This document shows, piece by piece, positions 40,482-54,054 of a stretch of DNA of 64,000 nt. A model generated the notes under the pieces. That model was not told the DNA's origin and did no database searches. It saw only the letters and a list, made by a program, of their open reading frames with translations. Origin of the DNA: Pseudomonas putida (GTDB lineage: Bacteria; Pseudomonadota; Gammaproteobacteria; Pseudomonadales; Pseudomonadaceae); NCBI RefSeq assembly GCF_016406145.1, contig NZ_CP066306.1, forward strand, positions 744,001-808,000. The letters are read 5' to 3'. Each line of letters begins with the position of its first letter. Positions within the stretch are counted from its first letter, which is position 1. The translations under genes and the position numbers were made by a program.

Positions 40482-40908
40482 CCGGCGCCTGCGGGCGCCA
40501 TCCCTTGAGGGGATCCTCTGGCAACTGGCCCAGGTTTTCTGGGTCGGTGGCCTTTGGGTGTTCCATGTTGGGCTGGTGCCCGCGCTCAAGGTCAGTGGCC
40601 TGGCACCTTTGCTGGTACAGGATATCGCCGGGCAGATTGACCGTTGGTTGATTGGCGTGGCGTTGCTCGGGCTGCTGACGCAGCTGGCAGTACTGGCGAG
40701 GGTCGATGGCCTGGCGGCCTGGTGGCGGCAATTTCGTGGCCAGATGCTGTTGCTCGGCTTTGCGGCCTGCGTGGGGTACTACACCTTGCGCTATGGCATC
40801 TCGGTCGGCGAGCGCTGGCAGATGTTCTGTTTTCTGGTTCTGGGTTTTTCCGGCATCGTGCTGGTGGCTCAACCGGTACCGGTCAGGGCGCGCCAAGCGC
40901 GCCACTGA
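40387..40908 (+). CDS. small inner-membrane protein, start uncertain
   Basis: An integral membrane protein with about four hydrophobic segments (ILWQLAQVFWVGGLWVFHVG, LIGVALLGLLTQLAVLA, QMLLLGFAACVGYY, MFCFLVLGFSGIVLV), resembling DUF4149-like proteins. The conserved part begins near 40505, but no ATG, GTG or TTG lies in frame there; the coordinates use the first in-frame ATG, which is inside greA. A TTG at 40459 is another option. Function unknown. Confidence 0.6.
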   Translation: MPSSARKKVILSSSRRQAARSSTRLSKSSTSDRRLRAPSLEGILWQLAQVFWVGGLWVFHVGLVPALKVSGLAPLLVQDIAGQIDRWLIGVALLGLLTQLAVLARVDGLAAWWRQFRGQMLLLGFAACVGYYTLRYGISVGERWQMFCFLVLGFSGIVLVAQPVPVRARQARH

Positions 40909-40920
40909 TCGGCGCCACCG

Positions 40921-41229
40921 TTACTTGTAGCGGTGGATGTTGGACAGCTGTTTGTTCGGCTGTGGGTTCTTGCGGTAGATCAGCGCTTTCTTGCCGATGG
41001 TCTGCACCAGCTCGGCGCGGCCGGCCTTGCACAGCTCTGCGATGGTCTCGGCGCGCTCTTCGCGATCTTCCGAGCGAATTTCGACCTTGATCAGCTCGTG
41101 GTCGACCAGTGCGCGCTCCAGTTCGGCGATCACGCCTTCATTCAAACCGTTGCCAGCAACGATCAGGACCGGTTTCAGGTCATGACCAATGGATTTGTAT
41201 TGCTTCTTCTGCTCGTTATTGAGCGGCAT
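40921..41229 (-). CDS. yhbY: YhbY-type CRM-domain RNA-binding protein
   Basis: A 102-aa CRM-domain protein associated with ribosome assembly. Conserved features are LKPVLIVAGNGLNEGVIAEL (KPxVxxGKxGLxxxV-type), the HELIKVEI stretch and a GKKALIYRKN C-terminal strand. The ATG at 41229 matches the usual length; the frame is open to 41304. Divergent from rlmE, the conserved arrangement. Confidence 0.92.
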   Translation of the reverse strand: MPLNNEQKKQYKSIGHDLKPVLIVAGNGLNEGVIAELERALVDHELIKVEIRSEDREERAETIAELCKAGRAELVQTIGKKALIYRKNPQPNKQLSNIHRYK

Positions 41230-41331
41230 AATCTGACCCTTTCCGTCTGATTCTGTAAAATTGACGGGCATTTTACCCGAGGGCCTGTGGCTCCGCCCAG
41301 TCAAACACGACGCATATCATCGAGGTGCCCC

Positions 41332-41958
41332 GTGGTACAACGTTCCAAAAGCAGCGCTAACTGGCTGCGAGAGCATTTTAACGACCCTTTTGTTAAGCAG
41401 GCGCAGAAGGATGGCTACCGCTCGCGTGCGAGCTACAAACTGCTTGAGATCCAGGAGAAAGACCGCCTGATCCGCCCAGGCATGAGCGTGATCGACCTGG
41501 GCGCGGCGCCGGGTGGCTGGTCGCAAGTGACCAGTCGTCTGATTGGTGGCCAGGGCCGTCTGATCGCTTCGGACATCCTGGAAATGGACTCGATCCCGGA
41601 CGTTACCTTTATTCAGGGCGACTTCACCCAGGATGAGGTCTTGCAGCAGATCCTCGATGCGGTCGGTGATTCGCACGTAGACCTTGTGATTTCCGACATG
41701 GCCCCCAATATGAGTGGTACGCCTGAGGTGGACATGCCGCGCGCCATGTTCCTCTGTGAGTTGGCCCTGGACCTGGCAACCCGTGTGCTCAAGCCCGGCG
41801 GTGATTTTCTGATCAAGATTTTCCAGGGCGAAGGCTTTGACATGTACCTGAAGGATGTGCGCACCAAGTTCGACAAGGTGCAGATGCGCAAGCCGTCCTC
41901 TTCGCGGGATCGCTCGCGTGAACAGTACCTGTTGGGTAAGGGTTTCAAGGGCGCTTGA
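41332..41958 (+). CDS. rlmE: 23S rRNA 2'-O-methyltransferase RlmE (FtsJ)
   Basis: Methylates U2552 of 23S rRNA in the large-subunit A-loop. A GTG start at 41332 with GAGGTG upstream gives 208 aa. The SAM-binding [14 protein letters not shown] and the K-D-K-E catalytic set are visible ([27 protein letters not shown] and a late Glu). It precedes ftsH, as in most proteobacteria. Confidence 0.96.
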   Translation: MVQRSKSSANWLREHFNDPFVKQAQKDGYRSRASYKLLEIQEKDRLIRPGMSVIDLGAAPGGWSQVTSRLIGGQGRLIASDILEMDSIPDVTFIQGDFTQDEVLQQILDAVGDSHVDLVISDMAPNMSGTPEVDMPRAMFLCELALDLATRVLKPGGDFLIKIFQGEGFDMYLKDVRTKFDKVQMRKPSSSRDRSREQYLLGKGFKGA

Positions 41959-42152
41959 ATGGCCTGCTGCGGGGTGGTCGATAGTTAATTCCAATCGGCT
42001 GCCCCGTCTGGATTGTCCGAACTTCGTGTAGTCTAGATTTCACAAAGGGTTACAGACGGTGCCTGCGGTTGCGTAGGTAATGTAGTAAGTTAGGGCGATG
42101 AATATCATGCGAGGCACGGCTGCGTCGTGCGCCGGCCTCAGAGGGTAGCGAA

Positions 42153-44066
<1,914 letters not shown>

Positions 44067-44074
44067 GGGCATCT

Positions 44075-44926
44075 ATGAGCTCTAAGCTGTACCCGACCCG
44101 GTTGCCTTGCGGCAACCGGGTTCTTGATTTGTCCCGTACCCATGTCATGGGTATCCTCAACATCACCCCCGATTCTTTCTCTGATGGCGGGCGCTTCAGT
44201 CAGCGCGACGAGGCTCTGCGTCATGCAGAAGCCATGGTTGCGGCGGGCGCAACGCTGATCGACATCGGCGGCGAGTCGACTCGTCCGGGCGCCCGTGCGG
44301 TCTCGGTGACCGAGGAGCTCGAGCGTGTGGCGCCGATGGTCGAAGCGATCAATAGTCGCCTTGATGTGGTCATTTCGGTCGATACCTCCACGCCTGCCGT
44401 CATACGTGAGTCGGCTCGCCTCGGTGCTGGCCTGATCAACGACGTGCGTGCGCTGGAGCGCGATGGCGCCCTCGACGCCGCTGCAGATACCGGGCTGCCG
44501 GTGTGCCTGATGCACATGCGCGGTGAGCCGGGGAACATGCAGGACGACCCGCATTACGAGGATGTGACCGCCGATGTAACGCGCTATCTTGAACAGCGGA
44601 TGGCGGCTTGCGCAGCAGCGGGTATCGGTGCCGAACGCATCATCCTCGACCCGGGTTTCGGGTTCGCCAAGACACTGGCGCATAACCTGAGCCTGTTCAA
44701 GCATATGGAAGCACTTTACAGTCTCGGGCGCCCGTTGCTGGTGGGTGTTTCACGCAAGAGCATGATCGGCCTGACGCTGGATCGTCCGGTTGGTGAGCGG
44801 CTGTACGGCAGCCTGGCGCTGGCGGCTTTGGCCATGACCAAGGGTGCCAGCATTCTGCGCGTCCATGATGTGGCCGAGACCGCCGATGTGGTACGCATGA
44901 TTGCTGCGGTACAGAACGCCGAATAA
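44075..44926 (+). CDS. folP: dihydropteroate synthase
   Basis: Condenses p-aminobenzoate with dihydropterin pyrophosphate in folate synthesis; sulfonamide target. The 283-aa TIM barrel has [32 protein letters not shown] and GVSRKSMIG. It lies 8 bp after ftsH and 16 bp before glmM, so the three are one operon. Confidence 0.97.
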   Translation: MSSKLYPTRLPCGNRVLDLSRTHVMGILNITPDSFSDGGRFSQRDEALRHAEAMVAAGATLIDIGGESTRPGARAVSVTEELERVAPMVEAINSRLDVVISVDTSTPAVIRESARLGAGLINDVRALERDGALDAAADTGLPVCLMHMRGEPGNMQDDPHYEDVTADVTRYLEQRMAACAAAGIGAERIILDPGFGFAKTLAHNLSLFKHMEALYSLGRPLLVGVSRKSMIGLTLDRPVGERLYGSLALAALAMTKGASILRVHDVAETADVVRMIAAVQNAE

Positions 44927-44942
44927 GAACATTGGAGTCCCT

Positions 44943-46283
44943 ATGAGCAGAAAATACTTTGGTACCGACGGCATCCGTGGCCGCGTCGGCGAATACCCGA
45001 TCACCCCTGACTTCATGCTGAAGCTGGGCTGGGCGGCGGGCATGGCCTTCCGCAAGCAGGGTAACTGCCGCGTGTTGGTGGGCAAGGACACGCGCATTTC
45101 CGGTTACATGTTCGAGTCCGCGCTCGAGGCGGGCCTTTCTGCTGCGGGTGCTGATGTCTTGCTGCTCGGGCCGATGCCTACCCCGGCCATCGCCTACCTG
45201 ACCCGTACCTTCCATGCTGAAGCGGGTATCGTCATCAGTGCTTCGCACAACCCGCACGATGACAACGGTATCAAGTTCTTCTCAGGCCAGGGCACCAAGC
45301 TGCCCGACGAAATCGAGCTGATGATCGAGGAGCTTCTTGACCAGCCGATGACGGTGGTCGACTCGAGCAAGCTGGGCAAGGTCTCGCGCATCAACGATGC
45401 CGCTGGCCGCTACATCGAGTTTTGCAAGAGCAGTGTGCCGACCAGCACCGGCTTCGAAGGCCTCAAGCTGGTGGTCGACTGCGCCCATGGCGCCACCTAC
45501 AAAGTCGCGCCGAGCGTGTTCCGTGAGCTGGGTGCCGAAGTGACGGTGCTGCATGCGCAGCCTGATGGCCTGAACATCAACGAAAACTGCGGCTCGACCC
45601 ACATCGAGTCGCTGCAGGCGGCAGTGCTGGTCGGTCACGCCGACTTGGGCATTGCCTTCGATGGTGATGGTGACCGGGTGTTGATGGTCGACCATACCGG
45701 CGCGATCGTCGATGGTGACGAGCTGCTGTTCATCATCGCCCGGGACCTGCACGAGCGGGGCAAGCTGCAGGGCGGGGTGGTCGGTACGCTGATGAGTAAC
45801 CTGGGTCTGGAGCTTGCGCTCAAGGACCTGGATATTCCTTTTGTACGGGCCAAGGTTGGCGACCGTTACGTCATGGCCGAGCTGCTGGAACGCGGCTGGC
45901 TGGTGGGGGGTGAAAATTCCGGGCATGTCGTGTGCTGCAATCACACCACCACCGGTGATGCGATCATTGCCGCACTGCAGGTCCTGCTGGCCCTCAGACG
46001 TCGCGGTGAGACCCTGGCGCAGGCTCGCCAGGCCTTGCGCAAGTGCCCGCAGGTGTTGATCAATGTGCGTTTCGGCGCCAGCAAGGTCGACCCGCTGGAG
46101 CATCCGGCCGTCAAGGAAGCCAGTGCTAGGGTTACTGAAGACATGGCGGGGCGTGGGCGTGTGCTGTTGCGCAAGTCGGGCACCGAGCCATTGGTGCGGG
46201 TGATGGTTGAAGGTGACGACGAAAACCAGGTGCGCACGCATGCCGAAGCCCTGGCCAAACTGGTCGCTGAAGTTTGTGTCTGA
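44943..46283 (+). CDS. glmM: phosphoglucosamine mutase
   Basis: Interconverts glucosamine-6-phosphate and glucosamine-1-phosphate on the route to UDP-GlcNAc. The 446-aa product starts [20 protein letters not shown]; the phosphoserine loop [19 protein letters not shown], metal loop DGDGDR and the C-terminal [14 protein letters not shown] are visible. GGAG precedes the ATG. Confidence 0.97.
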   Translation: MSRKYFGTDGIRGRVGEYPITPDFMLKLGWAAGMAFRKQGNCRVLVGKDTRISGYMFESALEAGLSAAGADVLLLGPMPTPAIAYLTRTFHAEAGIVISASHNPHDDNGIKFFSGQGTKLPDEIELMIEELLDQPMTVVDSSKLGKVSRINDAAGRYIEFCKSSVPTSTGFEGLKLVVDCAHGATYKVAPSVFRELGAEVTVLHAQPDGLNINENCGSTHIESLQAAVLVGHADLGIAFDGDGDRVLMVDHTGAIVDGDELLFIIARDLHERGKLQGGVVGTLMSNLGLELALKDLDIPFVRAKVGDRYVMAELLERGWLVGGENSGHVVCCNHTTTGDAIIAALQVLLALRRRGETLAQARQALRKCPQVLINVRFGASKVDPLEHPAVKEASARVTEDMAGRGRVLLRKSGTEPLVRVMVEGDDENQVRTHAEALAKLVAEVCV

Positions 46284-46349
46284 ATTGGGCTTGCCAGCGC
46301 AGATCTGGTTGGGTAAGATCTGCGCCCACTTTGACCGACGAGGTAAAGC

Positions 46350-47105
46350 ATGCGTCGCCCCATGGTAGCTGGTAACTGGAAGATGCACGGTACCCGCGCC
46401 AGCGTCGCTGAGCTGACTCAGGGCTTGGGCAATATGCTCATTCCCGAAGGTATCGAAGTCGCGGTTTTTCCTCCGGCCCTGTTCATCAATGAAGTCATTG
46501 ATGGTCTCAAAGGCAAAGGAATCACCGTTGGAGCACAGAATTCTGCAGTACAGCCCGAACAGGGTGCGCTGACTGGTGAAGTTGCACCGAGTCAGTTGGC
46601 TGAAGTGGGTTGCAAGTTTGTGTTGATTGGTCACTCCGAGCGTCGCCAGGTTATCGGTGAAAGTGAAGAAGTGCTTAATCGCAAGTTTGCAGCTGCTCAG
46701 AAAAGTGGTTTGACGCCGGTGCTCTGCATAGGGGAAACTCTGGAGGAGCGCGAAGCAGGCAAGACGCTCGAAGTTGTAGGGCGTCAACTAAGCAGTGTTA
46801 TCGACGCGTTCGGTATTGCCGCTTTTGCCAATGCAGTAATTGCCTATGAGCCTGTATGGGCCATCGGTACAGGTTTGACGGCCTCGCCGCAGCAAGCTCA
46901 GGATGTGCATGCAGCCATCCGTAAGCAGTTGGCAGCGAAGGACGCCGAAGTTGCGCAGAATGTGCAGCTTCTCTACGGCGGTAGCGTGAAGGCGGCCAAT
47001 GCGGCCGAACTGTTCGGCATGCCGGATATTGATGGGGGGCTCATTGGTGGAGCATCCCTGAACGCAGACGAATTCGGTGCAATTTGTCGCGCCGCAGGAA
47101 ACTGA
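46350..47105 (+). CDS. tpiA: triosephosphate isomerase
   Basis: Interconverts DHAP and glyceraldehyde-3-phosphate. The 251-aa TIM barrel has VAGNWKMHG with catalytic Lys, LIGHSERR with catalytic His, [11 protein letters not shown] with catalytic Glu, and the phosphate loop [10 protein letters not shown]. Codon use is less biased than in neighbouring core genes. Confidence 0.98.
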   Translation: MRRPMVAGNWKMHGTRASVAELTQGLGNMLIPEGIEVAVFPPALFINEVIDGLKGKGITVGAQNSAVQPEQGALTGEVAPSQLAEVGCKFVLIGHSERRQVIGESEEVLNRKFAAAQKSGLTPVLCIGETLEEREAGKTLEVVGRQLSSVIDAFGIAAFANAVIAYEPVWAIGTGLTASPQQAQDVHAAIRKQLAAKDAEVAQNVQLLYGGSVKAANAAELFGMPDIDGGLIGGASLNADEFGAICRAAGN

Positions 47106-47109
47106 ACAA

Positions 47110-47502
47110 ATGCTGGAAACAGTCATCGTTGTTTTTCATCTGTTGGCAGCGCTGTCGCTTGTAGTGCTGGTACTGTTGCAACAGGGTAAGGGTGCGGAAG
47201 CAGGTGCATCTTTCGGCGCAGGTGCTTCAAATACTGTGTTCGGAAGCCAAGGTTCTGCTACCTTCCTGAGTAAATTCACTGCTATACTTGCTGCCACTTT
47301 CTTTTTGACAGCACTTGGGTTAGGATACTTCGCCAAGCAACAAGCTCACCAGCTTGGTCAGGCGGGACTTCCGGATCCAGCGGTGTTGGAAGTGAAACAG
47401 CCAAAGCCGGCAGTAAATGATGATGTACCGGTGCTCCAGGAGCAGAAGAGCGAAACCACCCCAGCGGGTGACGTACCTCCTCCAGCCGAAGAGCAGAAGT
47501 AA
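47110..47502 (+). CDS. secG: protein translocase subunit SecG
   Basis: Accessory subunit of the SecYEG channel. The 130-aa product has two membrane helices ([21 protein letters not shown] and [19 protein letters not shown]) around the conserved loop [26 protein letters not shown], and a Pro/Glu/Lys-rich tail. It starts 5 bases after the tpiA stop with a ribosome-binding site inside the tpiA end. Confidence 0.96.
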   Translation: MLETVIVVFHLLAALSLVVLVLLQQGKGAEAGASFGAGASNTVFGSQGSATFLSKFTAILAATFFLTALGLGYFAKQQAHQLGQAGLPDPAVLEVKQPKPAVNDDVPVLQEQKSETTPAGDVPPPAEEQK

Positions 47503-47523
47503 CGGGTTTCAAGAAGTAATATT

Positions 47524-47609
47524 GCCGAGGTGGTGGAATTGGTAGACACGCAACCTTGAGGTGGTTGTGCCCATAGGGTGTAGGGGTTCGAGTCCCCTTC
47601 TCGGTACCA
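47524..47609 (+). tRNA. tRNA-Leu(GAG)
   Basis: An 86-nt class II tRNA: GCCGAGG acceptor strand, D-loop TGGTAGACAC, anticodon stem CAACC/GGTTG with loop TTGAGGT (anticodon GAG), a long variable arm, the T-arm GGGGTTCGAGTCCCC and encoded CCA. Confidence 0.96.
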
Positions 47610-47622
47610 ATTAAAGCTTGAG

Positions 47623-47645
47623 AGCCCGCTTTAGCGGGCTTTCTT
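47623..47645 (+). terminator. terminator after tRNA-Leu
   Basis: AGCCCGCT / AGCGGGCT hairpin followed by TTTCTT. Confidence 0.85.
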
Positions 47646-47707
47646 GCAGGTGGAGGTTAGATTGACCCAGCGACGGGTTCAGTCTTATACTTTCGCCCCA
47701 GCTTTGT

Positions 47708-47784
<77 letters not shown>

Positions 47785-47794
47785 GCTTCAGCGG

Positions 47795-47816
47795 AGCCCC
47801 TTTTCAGGGGCTTTTT
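47795..47816 (+). terminator. terminator or leader hairpin after tRNA-fMet
   Basis: AGCCCC-TTTTC-AGGGGCT followed by a T-run, between the tRNA and rimP. It may partially separate tRNA from mRNA transcription. Confidence 0.75.
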
Positions 47817-47914
47817 GCTAGCCGAACAGTTTACGGCGTCGTTGTCCAACGGCGCTTTCAGGGATGGGCGCTTCGCCCATTTTTTATTTGCACAGCATGC
47901 ACGAGGGGGTTCAG

Positions 47915-48373
47915 GTGTCGAGCAAGCTAGAACAGTTGCAGGCCTTGTTGGCCCCGGTGGTCGAGGGTCTGGGCTATCAATGCTGGGGGATCGAGTACGT
48001 TTCCCAGGGTAAGCATTCGGTATTGCGCATCTATATCGACAAGGAAGGCGGCATTCTGGTGGAGGACTGTGAAGCGGTCAGCCGTCAGGCCAGCGCCATT
48101 CTTGATGTGGAAGATCCGATCAGCAGTGAATATACCCTTGAGGTGTCCTCTCCAGGCATGGATCGCCCGCTGTTCACGCTGGAACAGTTTGCCTCGCATG
48201 CCGGCGAACAAGTGAAGATCAAGCTGCGTACGCCCTTCGAGGGTCGTCGTAACTTCCAGGGCCTTCTCCGCGGTGTGGAGGAGCAGGATGTGGTGGTCCA
48301 GGTGGACAGTCACGAGTTTCTGTTGCCGATCGACTCGATCGACAAGGCCAATATTATTCCCAGTTTTGACTGA
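47915..48373 (+). CDS. rimP: ribosome maturation factor RimP
   Basis: Needed for 30S subunit maturation. A GTG start at 47915 with GAGGGGG 5 nt upstream gives 152 aa. Family motifs: [46 protein letters not shown] and [14 protein letters not shown], then the C-terminal SH3-like domain. Confidence 0.96.
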   Translation: MSSKLEQLQALLAPVVEGLGYQCWGIEYVSQGKHSVLRIYIDKEGGILVEDCEAVSRQASAILDVEDPISSEYTLEVSSPGMDRPLFTLEQFASHAGEQVKIKLRTPFEGRRNFQGLLRGVEEQDVVVQVDSHEFLLPIDSIDKANIIPSFD

Positions 48374-48432
48374 GACGTGCCGGGCCCGGCGGACTATCCG
48401 GGCCCAATGGCTTGCGCAAGGCGAGGCGTACG

Positions 48433-49914
48433 ATGAGCAAAGAAGTACTGCTGGTTGTTGAATCGGTATCCAACGAAAAAGGTGTACCGCCCGGCGTCAT
48501 TTTCGAAGCGCTGGAAGTGGCTTTGGCTACTGCAACCAAAAAACGTTTTGAAGACGAAGTCGACCTGCGTGTGGAAATCAACCGCCACACCGGTAGCTAC
48601 GAGACCTTCCGTCGCTGGACCGTGGTCGACGAAGCCGATCTGGATGATCCGGCAATCGAGACCTGGCTGGCCAAGATTCACGAGACTCACCCTGAAGCCA
48701 AAGTGGGTGACGTGATCGAGGAGAAGATCGAGTCCATCGAATTCGGTCGTATCGCCGCCCAGACCGCCAAGCAGGTCATCGTGCAGAAGGTCCGTGAGGC
48801 CGAGCGCGCCCAGGTGGTCGATGCCTACCGCGAACGCGTTGGCGAGATCATCTCCGGTACTGTCAAGAAGGTTACCCGCGACAACGTCATCGTCGACCTG
48901 GGCAACAACGCCGAGGCGCTGCTGGCTCGCGAAGACATCATTCCACGTGAGACCTTCCGGGTTGGCGTGCGCTTGCGTGCGCTGCTCAAGGAAATCCGCA
49001 CCGAGAACCGCGGTCCGCAGCTGATCCTGTCGCGCACCGCGCCACAGATGCTGATCGAACTGTTCCGCATCGAGGTGCCGGAAATCGCAGAAGGCCTCAT
49101 CGAAGTCATGGCCGCTTCCCGTGATCCGGGATCGCGTGCCAAGATCGCCGTCCGCTCCAAGGACAAGCGCATCGATCCGCAGGGTGCCTGTATCGGCATG
49201 CGCGGTTCGCGCGTCCAGGCCGTATCCGGCGAGCTGGGTGGCGAGCGTGTGGATATCGTCCTGTGGGACGAGAACCCGGCGCAATTTGTCATCAACGCCA
49301 TGTCGCCGGCTGAAGTCGCGGCGATCATCGTTGACGAAGATGCCCATGCCATGGACATCGCCGTTGCCGAGGACAACCTGGCCCAGGCCATTGGCCGTGG
49401 TGGTCAGAACGTTCGCCTGGCCAGTCAGTTGACCGGCTGGACCCTGAACGTGATGACCGAGAAGGACATCCAGGCCAAGCAGCAGGCGGAAACCGGTGAC
49501 ATCCTGCGCAACTTCATCGAGGAACTGGAAGTCGACGAGGAGCTGGCCCAAGTGCTGGTCGACGAAGGCTTTACCAGCCTCGAAGAAATTGCCTACGTAC
49601 CGTTGGAAGAAATGCTCAACATCGATGGCTTTGACGAGGATATCGTCAATGAGCTCCGCGCTCGAGCCAAGGACCGTTTGTTGACCAAGGCCATCGCTAC
49701 CGAAGAAAAACTGGCAGACGCCCATCCGGCCGAAGACCTGCTCTCCCTTGAGGGCATGGACAAGGACCTGGCGGCGGAACTGGCGGTGCGCGGCGTGGTT
49801 AACCGCGAAGACCTGGCCGAGCAGTCGATTGACGACCTGCTCGACATCGACGGCATCGACGAAGAGCGTGCCGGCAAGTTGATCATGGCCGCCCGAGCCC
49901 ACTGGTTCGAGTAA
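48433..49914 (+). CDS. nusA: transcription termination/antitermination factor NusA
   Basis: RNA polymerase-binding factor, 493 aa. An N-terminal polymerase-binding domain, an S1 domain ([22 protein letters not shown]), two KH domains ([51 protein letters not shown]) and two acidic C-terminal helix-hairpin-helix repeats are visible. It stands between rimP and infB, the conserved operon. Confidence 0.98.
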   Translation: MSKEVLLVVESVSNEKGVPPGVIFEALEVALATATKKRFEDEVDLRVEINRHTGSYETFRRWTVVDEADLDDPAIETWLAKIHETHPEAKVGDVIEEKIESIEFGRIAAQTAKQVIVQKVREAERAQVVDAYRERVGEIISGTVKKVTRDNVIVDLGNNAEALLAREDIIPRETFRVGVRLRALLKEIRTENRGPQLILSRTAPQMLIELFRIEVPEIAEGLIEVMAASRDPGSRAKIAVRSKDKRIDPQGACIGMRGSRVQAVSGELGGERVDIVLWDENPAQFVINAMSPAEVAAIIVDEDAHAMDIAVAEDNLAQAIGRGGQNVRLASQLTGWTLNVMTEKDIQAKQQAETGDILRNFIEELEVDEELAQVLVDEGFTSLEEIAYVPLEEMLNIDGFDEDIVNELRARAKDRLLTKAIATEEKLADAHPAEDLLSLEGMDKDLAAELAVRGVVNREDLAEQSIDDLLDIDGIDEERAGKLIMAARAHWFE

Positions 49915-49941
49915 TTAGGCGCGGCCTGAGGAGAGAAGTGC

Positions 49942-52473
49942 ATGACGCAAGTCACGGTGAAAGAACTGGCCCAAGAGGTCGAGGCACCGGTAGAGCGCCT
50001 GCTGCAGCAGATGCGTGAGGCAGGTCTGCCGCACACCGACGCCGGTCAGGTAGTGACCGACAATGAGAAGCAGACTCTGCTGACCCATTTGAAGAGCAGC
50101 CACAAGAGCAAGGCGGAAGAGCCGCGCAAGATTACCTTGCAGCGCAAGACCACCAGCACCCTGCGTGTCGCCGGTAGCAAAAGCATCAGCGTAGAAGTAC
50201 GCAAGAAGAAAGTATTCGTTCAGCGCAGCCCTGAAGAGATTCAGGCTGAGCAGAAACGTGAGCAGGACGAGCGTCGTGCGGCTGAAAATGCCGCGCGTGA
50301 CAAGGTCGATGCCGACGTTCGCCAGCGTAACGAAGAGCAGGCTCGTCGCCACGCGACCGCTACTGCTGCCGCTGCGCCGGCTGCCAAGGCCGAGCCGGCA
50401 CCGGCTGCTGCTGCTCCGGCACCAGCACCGGTCGTCGCTGACGCCCCGGCTTCCGAAGACGCTGCAGCCCGTGCTGCCGAGCGCAAGAAGGACGAGACCC
50501 GTCGCAACGAAAGCCGTACTCGCGATGACGACCGTCGCCGTGGCGAGGCGCCACGTGTGTCGATCAAGGTCAAGGTGAAGGAGAAAGAAAAGGCTCCGAC
50601 CCCTCGTGCCGCTCCGCGCACCACCGATGAAGAGAGCGATGGCGCTCGCCGTGGTCGTGGTGGCAAGGGCAAGCTGAAGAAGCGCAACCAGCATGGCTTC
50701 CAGAACCCGACCGGTCCGGTCATCCGTGACGTGACCATCGGCGAGACCATCACCGTCTCGGAGCTTGCGCAGCAGATGTCGGTCAAGGCCGCTGAAGTCG
50801 TCAAGTTCATGTTCAAGATGGGCACTCCGGTCACCATCAACCAGGTGCTCGACCAGGAAACCGCTCAGCTGATCGCAGAAGAGCTGGGCCACAAGGTTAC
50901 CCTGGTCAGCGATACCGCCCTGGAAGATTCCCTGGCCGAATCGCTGAAGTTCGAAGGCCAGGCCGAGTCGCGTGCACCGGTCGTTACCGTCATGGGTCAC
51001 GTTGACCATGGCAAGACCTCGCTGCTCGACTATATCCGTCGTGCCAAGGTTGCCGCTGGCGAAGCCGGTGGTATCACCCAGCACATCGGTGCCTACCACG
51101 TGGAAACCGACCGCGGCATGGTCACCTTCCTCGATACCCCAGGCCACGCTGCGTTCACTCAGATGCGTGCCCGTGGTGCCAAGGCGACCGACATCGTCAT
51201 CCTGGTGGTGGCGGCGGACGATGGCGTGATGCCACAGACCCGTGAGGCCGTTCAGCATGCCAAGGCAGCTGGCGTCCCTTTGGTGGTTGCGGTGAACAAG
51301 ATCGACAAGCCTGGTGCTGACCTCGATCGCATCCGTAACGAGCTGTCCGTCGAGGGCGTGACCTCCGAGGAATGGGGTGGTGACACGCCGTTCGTCAAGG
51401 TTTCGGCGAAGATGGGTACCGGCGTCGACGAACTGCTTGAAGCCGTATTGCTGCAGGCCGAAGTCCTCGAGTTGACGGCTACTCCGACCGCGCCTGGTCG
51501 TGGTGTGGTTGTCGAATCGCGCCTGGACAAGGGCCGCGGCCCGGTGGCGACCATCCTGGTTCAGGACGGTACCCTGCGTCAGGGCGACATGGTCCTGTGC
51601 GGCTCCAACTATGGCCGCGTGCGTGCCATGCTGGACGAGAACGGCAAGCCTGTTAAGGAAGCCGGCCCGTCTATCCCGGTTGAAATCCTTGGCCTGGATG
51701 GCACTCCGGAAGCCGGTGATGAGCTCTCCGTGGTTGCCGACGAGAAGAAGGCCCGCGAAGTTGCACTGTTCCGTCAGGGCAAGTACCGCGAGGTCAAGCT
51801 GGCCCGTGCTCACGCCGGCAAGCTGGAAAACATCTTCGAGACCATGGGTCAGGAAGAGAAGAAGACCCTCAACATCGTCCTCAAGACCGACGTGCGCGGT
51901 TCCCTGGAAGCACTGCAGGGTTCGCTCGGCGGCCTGGGCAACGACGAGGTTCAGGTTCGCGTGATCGGTGGCGGCGTCGGTGGTATCACCGAGAGCGATG
52001 CCAACCTGGCGCTGGCGTCCAATGCGGTGCTGTTCGGCTTCAACGTGCGTGCCGATGCCGGTGCGCGCAAGATCGTCGAGCAGGAAGGTCTGGATATGCG
52101 TTACTACAACGTGATCTACGACATCATCGAAGACGTCAAGAAGGCCCTGACCGGCATGCTCGGCAGCGATGTTCGCGAGAACATCCTGGGTGTCGCCGAA
52201 GTGCGTGACGTGTTCCGTTCGCCGAAGTTCGGCGCCATCGCTGGCTGTATGGTCATTGAGGGTACCGTGTACCGCAACCGTCCGATCCGCGTACTGCGCG
52301 ACGACGTGGTCATCTTCGAAGGCGAGCTGGAATCGCTGCGTCGCTTCAAGGACGACGCTGCAGAAGTGCGTTCGGGCATGGAGTGCGGTATTGGCGTCAA
52401 GAGCTACAACGACGTCAAGGTCGGCGACAAGATCGAAGTCTTCGAGAAAGTCCAGGTTGCTCGTACCCTTTAA
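49942..52473 (+). CDS. infB: translation initiation factor IF-2
   Basis: GTPase that brings fMet-tRNA to the 30S subunit. The 843-aa product has an N-terminal IF2N domain (about 1-50), a long charged Ala/Pro/Arg-rich linker, a second IF2N (about 260-315), and the G domain from about 345 with [23 protein letters not shown] and SAKMG, then domains II-IV. GAGGAGAG precedes the ATG by 7 nt. Confidence 0.98.
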   Translation: MTQVTVKELAQEVEAPVERLLQQMREAGLPHTDAGQVVTDNEKQTLLTHLKSSHKSKAEEPRKITLQRKTTSTLRVAGSKSISVEVRKKKVFVQRSPEEIQAEQKREQDERRAAENAARDKVDADVRQRNEEQARRHATATAAAAPAAKAEPAPAAAAPAPAPVVADAPASEDAAARAAERKKDETRRNESRTRDDDRRRGEAPRVSIKVKVKEKEKAPTPRAAPRTTDEESDGARRGRGGKGKLKKRNQHGFQNPTGPVIRDVTIGETITVSELAQQMSVKAAEVVKFMFKMGTPVTINQVLDQETAQLIAEELGHKVTLVSDTALEDSLAESLKFEGQAESRAPVVTVMGHVDHGKTSLLDYIRRAKVAAGEAGGITQHIGAYHVETDRGMVTFLDTPGHAAFTQMRARGAKATDIVILVVAADDGVMPQTREAVQHAKAAGVPLVVAVNKIDKPGADLDRIRNELSVEGVTSEEWGGDTPFVKVSAKMGTGVDELLEAVLLQAEVLELTATPTAPGRGVVVESRLDKGRGPVATILVQDGTLRQGDMVLCGSNYGRVRAMLDENGKPVKEAGPSIPVEILGLDGTPEAGDELSVVADEKKAREVALFRQGKYREVKLARAHAGKLENIFETMGQEEKKTLNIVLKTDVRGSLEALQGSLGGLGNDEVQVRVIGGGVGGITESDANLALASNAVLFGFNVRADAGARKIVEQEGLDMRYYNVIYDIIEDVKKALTGMLGSDVRENILGVAEVRDVFRSPKFGAIAGCMVIEGTVYRNRPIRVLRDDVVIFEGELESLRRFKDDAAEVRSGMECGIGVKSYNDVKVGDKIEVFEKVQVARTL

Positions 52474-52529
52474 GGGCGAGCAGGGTGTCAGCCCCCGCCC
52501 CAGGGCGGTGGGCAGCCCTCAGTAGGTAG

Positions 52530-52559
52530 CGCCCGGTCAGGCTTCAGCCTGACCGGGCG
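52530..52559 (+). terminator. GC-rich hairpin between infB and rbfA
   Basis: A 13-bp perfect stem CGCCCGGTCAGGC / GCCTGACCGGGCG with a 4-nt loop followed by only three T. Possible attenuation or RNA-processing site within the operon. Confidence 0.7.
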
Positions 52560-52588
52560 TTTGCCGCTTTAAGTTACAGGTAGCAAGA

Positions 52589-52987
52589 ATGGCCAAAGAA
52601 TACAGCCGTACCCAACGTATCGGTGATCAGATGCAGCGCGAGCTGGCAGAACTGATCCGCCGTGAAGTCAAGGACCCACGCGTCGGCCTGGTGACCATCA
52701 CCGCCGTGGACGTCAGCCGCGACCTGGGCCATGCCAAGGTCTTCATCACCGTCATGGGTGAAGAAACGCCGGACGCAGTGCAGCAGTCGCTCAAGGCGCT
52801 GAACAGCGCTGCCAGCTTCTTGCGCCTGCACCTGGGCCGCTCGATGCAGCTGCGCAGCGTGCCGCAGTTGCACTTCCATTTCGATGAGAGCGTCAGCCGT
52901 GGTGTCCACCTGTCGGCGCTGATCGAGCGTGCAGTGGCCGAAGACCGCCTGCACAAGGATACCGACGAGCAGGACACCAAGGAGTAA
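52589..52987 (+). CDS. rbfA: 30S ribosome-binding factor RbfA
   Basis: KH-fold factor for 16S rRNA 5' end maturation and cold adaptation. 132 aa beginning [43 protein letters not shown] and the helix-kink-helix [14 protein letters not shown] match the family. Confidence 0.97.
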   Translation: MAKEYSRTQRIGDQMQRELAELIRREVKDPRVGLVTITAVDVSRDLGHAKVFITVMGEETPDAVQQSLKALNSAASFLRLHLGRSMQLRSVPQLHFHFDESVSRGVHLSALIERAVAEDRLHKDTDEQDTKE

Positions 52988-52990
52988 CCG

Positions 52991-53908
52991 GTGGCCCAGG
53001 TCAAACGTATCCGCCGCAACGTCAGCGGCATCATCCTGCTCGACAAGCCTCTGGGGTTCACCTCCAACGCCGCACTGCAGAAAGTGCGCTGGTTGCTCAA
53101 CGCAGAAAAGGCCGGCCACACCGGCAGCCTCGACCCGTTGGCCACCGGCGTGCTGCCGCTGTGTTTCGGCGAAGCGACCAAGTTTTCGCAGTACCTGCTC
53201 GATTCCGACAAGGGCTACGAGACCGTCATGCAGCTGGGGCAGACTACAAATACTGCCGATGCAGAAGGCGAGGTCCTGCAAACCCGTGAAGTGACCGTTG
53301 GTCGTGCCGACATCGAGGCGCTACTGCCACGTTTTCGCGGCCCGATCAGCCAGATACCGCCGATGTACTCGGCGCTCAAGCGTGATGGTCAGCCGCTTTA
53401 CAAGCTGGCACGTGCAGGAGAGGTAGTGGAGCGCGAGGCGCGTTCTGTTACTATTAACCACTTGGAGTTGCTCGAGTGCGAAGGCACCCGTGCACGGCTG
53501 AGCGTAGGATGCAGCAAAGGCACCTATATCCGCACCCTGGTGGAGGATATCGGCGAGGCCCTCGGCTGCGGCGCCTATGTTGCCGAGCTGCGCAGGACCC
53601 ACGCCGGGCCCTTCGAGCTGGCCCAGACCGTGACCCTCGAGGAACTCGAACAGGCCCACGCCGAAGGTGGCAACGAAGCGCTCGATCGCTTCCTCATGCC
53701 TTCGGACAGTGGCCTGCAGGACTGGCCGCTGATCGGCTTGTCCGAACACAGTGCGTTCTACTGGCTGCATGGCCAGGCGGTACGTGCTCCGGACGCGCCG
53801 CAATTTGGCATGGTCCGGGTACAGGATCACAATGGTCGTTTCATCGGTATCGGTGAAGTGAGCGAAGACGGGCGTATTGCGCCGCGTCGACTGATTCGGT
53901 CGGAATGA
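52991..53908 (+). CDS. truB: tRNA pseudouridine(55) synthase TruB
   Basis: Makes pseudouridine 55 in the T-loop of tRNAs. A GTG start 3 bp after rbfA with AGGAG inside the rbfA end. The 305-aa product has [14 protein letters not shown], the catalytic [19 protein letters not shown] (Asp), the Tyr/thumb region and a C-terminal PUA-like domain. Confidence 0.97.
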   Translation: MAQVKRIRRNVSGIILLDKPLGFTSNAALQKVRWLLNAEKAGHTGSLDPLATGVLPLCFGEATKFSQYLLDSDKGYETVMQLGQTTNTADAEGEVLQTREVTVGRADIEALLPRFRGPISQIPPMYSALKRDGQPLYKLARAGEVVEREARSVTINHLELLECEGTRARLSVGCSKGTYIRTLVEDIGEALGCGAYVAELRRTHAGPFELAQTVTLEELEQAHAEGGNEALDRFLMPSDSGLQDWPLIGLSEHSAFYWLHGQAVRAPDAPQFGMVRVQDHNGRFIGIGEVSEDGRIAPRRLIRSE

Positions 53909-54054
53909 TCGAAACCGGGGGCTTCGGCTTATGCTGTGGCCTGCGGGTACAAGGGTGGCTGTCAGTAGGCACGGTCACACCTTTTTTATTAATACAGGGA
54001 TTTGTCCCTGGCCTATTGGACCCGCTTGCGGGTTCCGTTATCAGGAGAAGCCAC

